NCBI GenBank assembly: GCA_030710605.1
Contig: CP092879.1
Coordinates: 23,881,605 to 23,945,604 of the forward strand
DNA from: Cordylochernes scorpioides
Taxonomy: Eukaryota > Arthropoda > Arachnida > Pseudoscorpiones > Chernetidae
DNA length: 64,000 nucleotides
Direction: 5' to 3'
Position 1 is the first letter of the stretch. Each line of letters starts with the position of its first letter. The translations under genes and the position numbers were made by a program. This document shows, piece by piece, positions 63,465 through 64,000 of the stretch. Under the pieces are notes generated by a model. That model was not told the origin of the DNA, searched no databases, and was given only the letters and a program-made list of their open reading frames with translations.

Positions 63465-64000
63465 TTTAAACTCGCTAAGAATTGCCTAAGAAAAAATTGT
63501 CAAACTTGTCCCTCTCTTAAGAACCATGACACTTTTCAAACAACTAGTTGTAAATTAGTGAATACTATTTATAAATTAACATGCCAAATTTGTCAACTAT
63601 CATATATAGGACAAACTTGTAACCCATTAAATATACGAATAAACCTACATAGAAACCACGCTAAAAAATCAATTGGTAATATATATATGAAAGAACACAA
63701 TCAATTACATACTTTTAACAACTTTAAGATAGAAATACTAGACATATGTCAAAACAAAAAACAACGACTATTATTAGAAAACAACTACATTTATAAACAC
63801 AACACATTATTCCCTTATGGACTTAACGACGAATTAAACTACACATACAAACCACAAACAGAAGAAATTTCAACTTATGAAATCAGTTGCAAATATAAAA
63901 ATGAATTTAAAACTAAACCTAATAAAACTAGAGGTAAAACTACAAATAAATTAGGTTACATTGAATTTGAAGAATTACTGGACCCAAAACAAATGTACAC
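63465..64000 (+). CDS. Permuted PLE protein, copy 3, partial
   Basis: The open frame from a TAA at 63462 to the window end covers about 178 codons: the Cys-rich start, IYKLTCQICQLSYIGQT, MKEHNQLHTF, LLLENNYIYK and ELLDPKQMYT. It is essentially identical to the same part of copy 2, so the duplication is recent. The reverse transcriptase part lies beyond the window. Confidence 0.85.

Overview
This is an AT-rich piece of an invertebrate nuclear genome, probably arthropod. I cannot name the species; a crustacean would fit, but that is a guess. There is no prokaryotic gene organisation. Almost everything recognisable is a transposable element or tandem repeat: mariner-family DNA transposons, pogo-, hAT- and piggyBac-type remnants, a Helitron, Ty3/Gypsy and BEL/Pao LTR elements, a non-LTR fragment, tRNA-derived SINEs, and many Penelope-like elements (PLEs) with hammerhead ribozymes. 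No host gene with clear exons was found. The best candidates for unexplained coding sequence are a small repeated ORF (14853-15233 and 23163-23543) and a repeated membrane/coiled-coil ORF (36275-36862 and 40008-40550).

Layout. 1-10.5 kb: five SINE copies, several short inverted-repeat transposons, PLE-terminus palindromes, and a piggyBac derivative bounded by TTAA/TTGA. 10.8-14.2 kb: two adjacent satellites, units 40 bp and about 51 bp. 14.4-24.3 kb: about three tandem units of a roughly 2.3-kb repeat. It carries the small GC-rich ORF, a 22-bp minisatellite and a conserved hairpin, and is interrupted by two mariners and PLE insertions. 24.7-31.2 kb: a Gypsy element with 683-bp LTRs, a TGTA target duplication and a gutted interior. 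31.3-35.7 kb: a BEL/Pao element with a deletion fusing reverse transcriptase to integrase. 35.7-40.9 kb: two copies of an unclassified 1.45-kb unit around a degenerate mariner and a ribozyme-bearing insertion. 42-44.1 kb: a foldback element and a nearly intact DD37D mariner. 44.1-49.3 kb: a PLE with permuted domain order (GIY-YIG first, then reverse transcriptase) between 0.9-kb pseudo-LTRs. 49.3-52.8 kb: ribozyme palindromes, two opposing LTRs and a Gypsy integrase. 52.8-54.1 kb: a Helitron. 54.1-58.9 kb: two conventional PLEs (reverse transcriptase then GIY-YIG) head to head. 58.9-64 kb: an open copy of the permuted PLE and the start of a third copy, head to head.

The most notable system is the PLE complement. 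A conventional and a domain-permuted (Naiad-like) PLE lie within 20 kb, hammerhead-type motifs recur at the ends of several small insertions, and many of these insertions are palindromic, with empty sites or target duplications visible in the window. The permuted ORF at 60184-62658 has no stop or frameshift, but it has no in-frame AUG before its endonuclease domain.
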